DNA of 64,000 nt, from the NCBI GenBank assembly GCA_030141605.1, contig JAQGDQ010000958.1, forward strand, positions 1 through 64,000, read 5' to 3'. The notes under the pieces are model-generated. The model had not been told where the DNA came from and searched no databases. It was given only the letters and a program-made list of their open reading frames with translations. Shown piece by piece: positions 58,560 through 64,000 of the stretch. The DNA comes from Tubiluchus corallicola. Its lineage: Eukaryota > Priapulida > Priapulimorpha > Priapulimorphida > Tubiluchidae. The position numbers were made by a program, and so were the translations under genes. Every line of letters starts with the position of its first letter. Position 1 is the first letter of the stretch.

Positions 58560-61210
58560 GCAGCACAAAGTATCTGTCGATGTAATTCTTGAACCGAGGT
58601 TTTAGTTTACAGAGAAACAATTTTTGAGTACACAATTCCACAAATAAGAAAACCTGGAAAAAATAGATTTATAAGCAGCTATAGTACAACAAGGAAAGTC
58701 TAGTGTACAACTATGAGAAGCAGCAAAATGCGGGTGCATTTCGTAACTTTGCTATCAATGTTTGTAACACCGAACCTTGTCATATTAAGATCTGCCGTAA
58801 CTTTGCTATCAATGTTTGTAACACCGAACCTTGTCATATTAAGATCAGCTGTAACTTTGCTATCAATGTTTGTAACATTGAACCTTGTCATATTAAGATC
58901 AGCTGTAACTTTGCTATCAATGTTTGTAACATTGAATCTTGGTGCATTAAGATCAGCAGTAACTTTGCTATCAATGTTTGTAACACCGAACCTTGTCATA
59001 TTAAGATCAGCTGTAACTTTGCTATCAATGTTTGTAACACCGAACCTTGTCATATTAAGATCAGCTGTAACTTTGCTATCAATGTTTGTAACATTGAATC
59101 TTGGCGTATTAAGATCAGCTGTAACTTTGCTATCAATGTTTGTAACATTGAATCTTGGTGTATTAAGAGCAGCAGTAACTTTGCTATCAATGTTTGTAAC
59201 ATTGAATCTTGTCATATTAAGATCAGCTGTAACTTTGCTATCAATGTTTGTAACACCGAACCTTGTCATATTAAGATCAGCTGTAACTTTGCTATCAATG
59301 TTTGTAAGACTGAATCTTGGCGTGTTAAGATCTGCTGTAACTTTGCTATCAATGTTTGTAACATTGAATCTTGTCATATTAAGATCAGCTGTAACTTTGC
59401 TATCAATGTTTGTAACATTGAATCTTGGTGTATTAAGAGCAGCAGTAACTTTGCTATCAATGTTTGTAACATTGAATCTTGTCATATTAAGATCAGCTGT
59501 AACTTTGCTATCAATGTTTGTAACACCGAACCTTGTCATATTAAGATCAGCTGTAACTTTGCTATCAATGTTTGTAACATTGAATCTTGGCGTATTAAGA
59601 TCAGCTGTAACTTTGCTATCAATGTTTGTAACATTGAATCTTTGCGTATTAAGAGCAGCAGTAACTTTGCTATCAATGTTTGTAACATTGAATCTTGTCA
59701 TATTAAGATCAGCTGTAACTTTGCTATCAATGTTTGTAACACTGAATCTTGGCATATTAAGATCAGCTGTAACTTTGCTATCAATGTTTGTAACATTGAA
59801 TCTTGGCATATTAAGATCTGTCGTAACTTTGCTATCAATGTTTGTAACATTGAATCTTGGCATATTAAGATCAGCTGTAACTTTGCTATCAATGTTTGTA
59901 ACATTGAATCTTGTCATATTAAGATCTGCCGTAACTTTGCTATCAATGTTTGTAACATTGAATCTTGGCGTATTAAGATCAGCAGTAACTTTGCTATCAA
60001 TGTTTGTAACACTGAATCTTGGCATATTAAGATCAGCTGTAACTTTGCTATCAATGTTTGTAACATTGAATCTTGGCGTATTAAGATCAGCTGTAACTTT
60101 GCTATCAATGTTTGTAACATTGAATCTTTGCGTATTAAGATCTGCCGTAACTTTGCTATCAATGTTTGTAACATTGAATCTTGGTGTATTAAGAGCAGCA
60201 GTAACTTTGCTATCAATGTTTGTAACATTGAATCTTGGCGTATCAAGAGCAGCAGTAACTTTGCTATCAATGTTTGTAACATTGAATCTTGGCGTATCAA
60301 GAGCAGCAGTAACTTTGCTATCAATGTTTGTAACATTGAATCTTGGTGTATTAAGATCAGCAGTAACTTTGCTATCAATGTTTGTAAGACTGAATCTTGG
60401 CATGTTAACATCCGCCGTAACTTTGCTATCAATGTTTGTAACATTGAATCTTGTCATACTAAGATCTGCCGTAACTTTGCTATCAATGTTTGTAACATTG
60501 AATCTTGGCGTATTAAGATCAGCAGTAACTTTGCTATCAATGTTTGTAAGACTGAATCTTGGCGTGTTAAGATCTGCTGTAACTTTGCTATCAATGTTTG
60601 TAACATTGAATCTTGGCGTACTAAGATCTGTCGTAACTTTGCTATCAATGTTTGAACACTGAATCTTGGTGCATTAAGATCTGCTGTAACTTTGCTATCA
60701 ATGTTTGTAAGACTGAATTTTGGTGTGGGCTTTCAGCTGGAATCTGTGGTGTATGAGAAGTTGTCACTTTTTATTGTGCCAAATTTACACGCTTGAAATG
60801 AGTCAATGAATTCAGTATAACAACCATTTGGTTTACCAGTGCAGATGCTTCTTTTAGTGCGGACAGTGAAAGGGGTTCGAGGCGGAAACTCTAAAATCAA
60901 AGAACTACTTGCATTCAACAGGTCTTCAGAGACCATTTAGCAGACAGAATAAACAAACAGAGCAGGTAACTAATTGTTTGCTAAGTGTCAGCGCTGGCAA
61001 TAGAAAGTGAACAGCACAATGTTGAACTAACAAAGTACACACACGTGCAAACATACATATATCCATTTGGAAATAGGCAAACTATATTTACAATGGCAGA
61101 CAAACAAAGATGACTTCGCATCAAACAGCATCCATGTTATTTCATTGTTATTTCATCACTCTGACACGGTGACAGCCTGTCACGATACCAATTACAACAG
61201 AAAACATGTT
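58560..61210. repeat. Tandem segmental duplication, unit 1 outer segments
   Basis: The left flank (58562-58735: GCACAAAGTATCTGTCGATG ...) matches 62609-62785. The right flank (60722-61210: GGGCTTTCAGCTGGA ... CTGTCACGATACC) matches 63531-64000. The GPCR gene follows at 61365, so the full repeat unit is about 4.05 kb and includes the GPCR. Confidence 0.9.
58733..60718. repeat. 54-bp minisatellite, array 1, about 37 copies
   Basis: Unit CTGTAACTTTGCTATCAATG, then TTTGTAACATTGAATCTTGG, then CGTATTAAGATCAG. 54 is a multiple of 3, giving frames of 585-650 codons on both strands. Variants CACCGAACCTTGTCAT and AGCAGCAG are interspersed. Confidence 0.98.
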
Positions 61211-61364
61211 CTCATTAGATAGTGAATATCTCTTTGCTGTTATTGTACATCCTAGTTGGTAGATACAATCACAAGAAATGTGTAAATTTGTATGACACAT
61301 TAGGAATCAAGTCAGTCTAGACTTGAACTTGAGTACAAACAGAAAACCACACAGCAGAAATTTC

Positions 61365-62312
61365 ATGGCAGTTAACAACAACACGAATCTGATACCAACT
61401 GATAACATTCAAGCTGCTATTGATATCTTCTCAATTGTCTTGGGCATTGCTATCATCACTTGCAATGGCTTCGTAGTGTACGTCATTACAAGAAGCCATA
61501 GTTTACATAAGCCTCTCTACTACGTACTGGGAAATTTGGCTGTGGCTGATGCATTATCTGGTTTTTGTCTTGTCCTTCAGACAATCTCATTCAGAACTAT
61601 CAATTTAACGAAAGGTAATGTCATACTTTGTGGAGCGCTGTTTACTATTCCACACACATCAATCGTCAATTCTGTATTATTCTATTTCCTTGCCACGATC
61701 GAAAGATTCGCGAGCATCGTGTATCTGTTTCGTTATCACGTCTGGTTTTCCGACTATCGAGTCAAAATCTATTTGGTTTTGTTGTGGACTGATGCACTGG
61801 TATTCAGCTCAACAAATTTTATTATCTACATTTTTACCACAGAAGAGATCTTACACAAATGTATGCCACAGCAGGATGAAGCTTACAAAACTTTCGTCTT
61901 TTACATGGTAATTACCTTTCTTCCCGTGATGGTAGGTGGGTTTACCTGCATCTATGTCGTGCTTTTGAAAACGGCTTTAAAACAGCTAAGAGCAATAGAA
62001 AGTGCAATTCCCGCGAATCATGCTCAGACGGGACATCACCGTTCGAGGCAAATCATATCTAGACTTCGTGCACGACTCAAGCCCATCAAGTCTGTGACAA
62101 TCATAGTAGTCCTATTCTTACTGTGTTATTTGCCAGTGGATATGACGTTTATTGTACTGTACATCAAAGGCGAAACAGCGACGATTAACACCGGTAATTA
62201 TCTTTGGTTTTTGCTGCCGGCGTATTGTAACTCGCTGGCTAATGTGTTTGTGTACGTGGCAAAGCTAGATGAATTCCGCAGTGAAATTAAAAGAAGATTC
62301 GCTATCCAGTAA
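61365..62312 (+). CDS. Intronless rhodopsin-class (family A) GPCR, orphan
   Basis: 315 residues from ATG at 61365; the open frame extends 42 nt upstream without another ATG. Seven hydrophobic segments: about 20-42, 52-74, 86-120, 133-157, 176-200, 242-267 and 279-299. Seen: N34 (GN in TM1), LAVAD with D62 (TM2), C89 with C166 (likely disulphide), ERF at 113-115 in place of DRY, W141 (TM4), P187 (TM5), CYLP at 254-257 in place of CWxP, and NVFVY at 293-297 in place of NPxxY. The N-terminus has NNNTN, giving possible N-glycosylation. The LGNLAVADALSG pattern is general for class A and recalls melanocortin/LPA/S1P/adenosine-type receptors, but no ligand can be assigned. It lies opposite in strand to MED12 and inside a tandem segmental duplication. 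The protein ends soon after TM7 (EIKRRFAIQ) with only a short tail. Confidence 0.9.
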   Translation: MAVNNNTNLIPTDNIQAAIDIFSIVLGIAIITCNGFVVYVITRSHSLHKPLYYVLGNLAVADALSGFCLVLQTISFRTINLTKGNVILCGALFTIPHTSIVNSVLFYFLATIERFASIVYLFRYHVWFSDYRVKIYLVLLWTDALVFSSTNFIIYIFTTEEILHKCMPQQDEAYKTFVFYMVITFLPVMVGGFTCIYVVLLKTALKQLRAIESAIPANHAQTGHHRSRQIISRLRARLKPIKSVTIIVVLFLLCYLPVDMTFIVLYIKGETATINTGNYLWFLLPAYCNSLANVFVYVAKLDEFRSEIKRRFAIQ

Positions 62313-62605
62313 AGAAGCCAAACAAAACTTGGTTAAGAAGAAAGACGGGGCAATAATAACAAAAAAAAGCATCACTGATATCAGGATAGTCACATGAACT
62401 CTTTTATGGAACAAATCTGATTCCTCTTCTAAAATGAAACAATCCTCCCTCGCTTACTAGAAACCAACAGACGTCCCTTTCAGTTGTACATGAGCTGAAT
62501 GAGGTGAATTTTAACTACGTCACGCAAAATGCATTAAAAATCATTTATTTAATAATTTAATAATCATAAGATATGAGGACAAACGATTACAAAAATAGAG
62601 TAACT
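62313..62605. other. 3' flank of the GPCR gene
   Basis: AT-rich; AATAATTTAATAATCAT-like text at about 62550. No clear poly(A) hexamer stands out in the first 200 bp. Confidence 0.4.
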
Positions 62606-62608
62606 GAC

Positions 62609-64000
62609 GGCACAAAGTATCTGTTGATGTGATTCTTGAACCAAGGTTTTAGTTTACAGAGAAACAATTTCTTACTACAGAATTCCACAAATAAGAAGAC
62701 CGGGAAAAAATCATGATTTATAAGCAGCTATAATACAACTAGGAATGTCTAGTGTAAGACTTTGAGAAGCAGCAAAATACGGGTGCATTTCGTAACTTTG
62801 CTATCAATGTTTGTAACACCGAACCTTGTCATATTAAGATCAGCTGTAACTTTGCTATCAATGTTTGTAACATTGAATCTTGGCGTATAAAGATCTGCCA
62901 TAACTTTGCTATCAATGTTTGTAACATTGAATCTTGGCTTATTAAGATCTGCTGTAACCTTGTTACTAATGTTTGTAACACTGAATTTTGGCATATTAAG
63001 ATCTGCTGTAACTTTGCTATCAATGTTTGTAACATTGAATCTTTGCGTATTAAGATCTGTCGTAACTTTGCTATCAATGTTTGAACACTGAATCTTGGCA
63101 TATTAAGATCCGTCATAACTTTGCTATCAATGTTTGTAACATTGAATCTTGGCGCATTAAGATCTGTCGTAACTTTGCTATCAATGTTTGTAACATTGAA
63201 TCTTGGCGCATTAAGATCTGTCGTAACTTTGCTATCAATGTTTGTAACATTGAATCTTGGCGCATTAAGATCTGTTGTAACTTTGCTATCAATGTTTGTA
63301 ACATTGAATCTTGGCGTGTTAAGATCTGTCGTAACTTTGCTATCAATGTCTGTAACATTGAATCTTGGCGCATTAAGATCTGTTGTAACTTTGCTATCAA
63401 TGTTTGTAACATTGAATCTTGTCATACTAAGATCTGTCGTAACTTTGCTATCAATGTTTGTAACATAGATTACTGGTATATTAAGATCTGTCATAGCTTT
63501 GCTACCAATGTTTGTAACAGTGAATCTTGTTGTGGGCTTTCAGCTGGAGTGCGTGGTACATCAGAATTTGCCATTTTTTACTCTGCCAAATAATTTATAT
63601 GCTTGAAATTAGTCAATGAATTCAGTATAACAACAATTTGGTTTACCAGTGCAGATGCTTCTTTTAGTGCGGACAGTGAAAGGGGTTCGAGGCGGAAACT
63701 CTAAAATCAAAGAACTACTTGCATTCAACAGGCCTTCAGAGACCATTTTAGTAGATAGAATAAACAAACAGAGCAGGTAACTAATTGTTTGCTAAGTGTC
63801 AGCGCTGGCAATAGAAAGTGAACAGCACAATGTTGAGCTAACAAAGTACACACACGTGCAAACATACATATATCCATTTGGAAATAGGCAAACTATATTT
63901 ACAATGGCAGACAAACAAAGATGACTTCGCATCAAACAGCATCTATGTTATTTCATTGTTATTTCATCACTCTGACACGGTGACAGCCTGTCACGATACC
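62609..64000. repeat. Tandem segmental duplication, unit 2 (cut by window edge)
   Basis: The left flank is diverged by roughly a tenth from unit 1 by eye; the right flank (63600-64000) is nearly identical. By homology, a GPCR copy would be expected shortly beyond position 64000. Confidence 0.9.
62785..63530. repeat. 54-bp minisatellite, array 2, about 14 copies
   Basis: Same unit as array 1, but dominated by GATCTGTCGTAAC or GATCTGTTGTAAC with GGCGCATTAA, variants that are rare in array 1. The arrays were therefore homogenised separately after the segmental duplication. Confidence 0.97.

Noticed and set aside
58700-60662. 585-, 649- and 650-codon frames over the 54-bp array
   Set aside because: Several frames on both strands are open at once, as expected from a stop-free 54-bp unit; no independent coding evidence.

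Overview
This is an AT-rich (roughly two-thirds A+T by eye), intron-rich, transposon-dense metazoan nuclear window. Two conserved animal genes can be reconstructed exon by exon on the minus strand, with GT-AG junctions and continuous reading frames. The phylum cannot be fixed from sequence alone. The CR1-type LINE tails, tRNA-derived SINEs, many small DNA transposons, very many minisatellites and an intronless rhodopsin-like receptor suit a non-vertebrate animal, but this is a weak inference.

Layout. 1-4.1 kb is non-coding, with a GA microsatellite and a 23-bp minisatellite. 4.1-28.0 kb (minus strand) is a complete NUMB gene: nine coding exons, a 409-residue product, a PTB domain, the NumbF region with the phosphorylation-type LSLR motif, and C-terminal DPF and NPF endocytic motifs. 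The start codon lies in a 17-nt first coding exon at 27.95 kb, separated from exon 2 by a 9.6-kb intron full of transposon debris. 28-33.6 kb is intergenic and probably holds the NUMB promoter, a SINE and several MITEs. 33.66-58.45 kb (minus strand) is the 3' third of MED12, the Mediator kinase-module subunit: sixteen exons encoding the last 784 residues, ending in a Gln/Pro/Met-rich tail. The 5' part of MED12 must lie beyond the right edge. At 61.4-62.3 kb (plus strand) is a single-exon rhodopsin-class GPCR that, on this reading, is nested in a MED12 intron. It sits inside a roughly 4-kb tandem segmental duplication whose next unit is cut by the window edge.

The most unusual aspect is the relation between minisatellites and splice sites. 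In NUMB, a 67-bp array repeats the 3' end of coding exon 2 together with its 5' splice site. In MED12, an 81-bp array repeats a 3' splice site together with the first ~57 nt of its exon, giving 14 acceptor copies in a row. A third array (22 bp) abuts the NUMB exon 7 acceptor. Other arrays lie within about 35-300 bp upstream of MED12 acceptors. NUMB (Notch antagonist, endocytic adaptor) and MED12 (transcription cofactor) are neighbours on one strand; nothing in the sequence implies that they are co-regulated.

All long open frames over the 23-, 27-, 44- and 54-bp arrays are by-products of repeats whose unit lacks stops, and are not annotated as genes.
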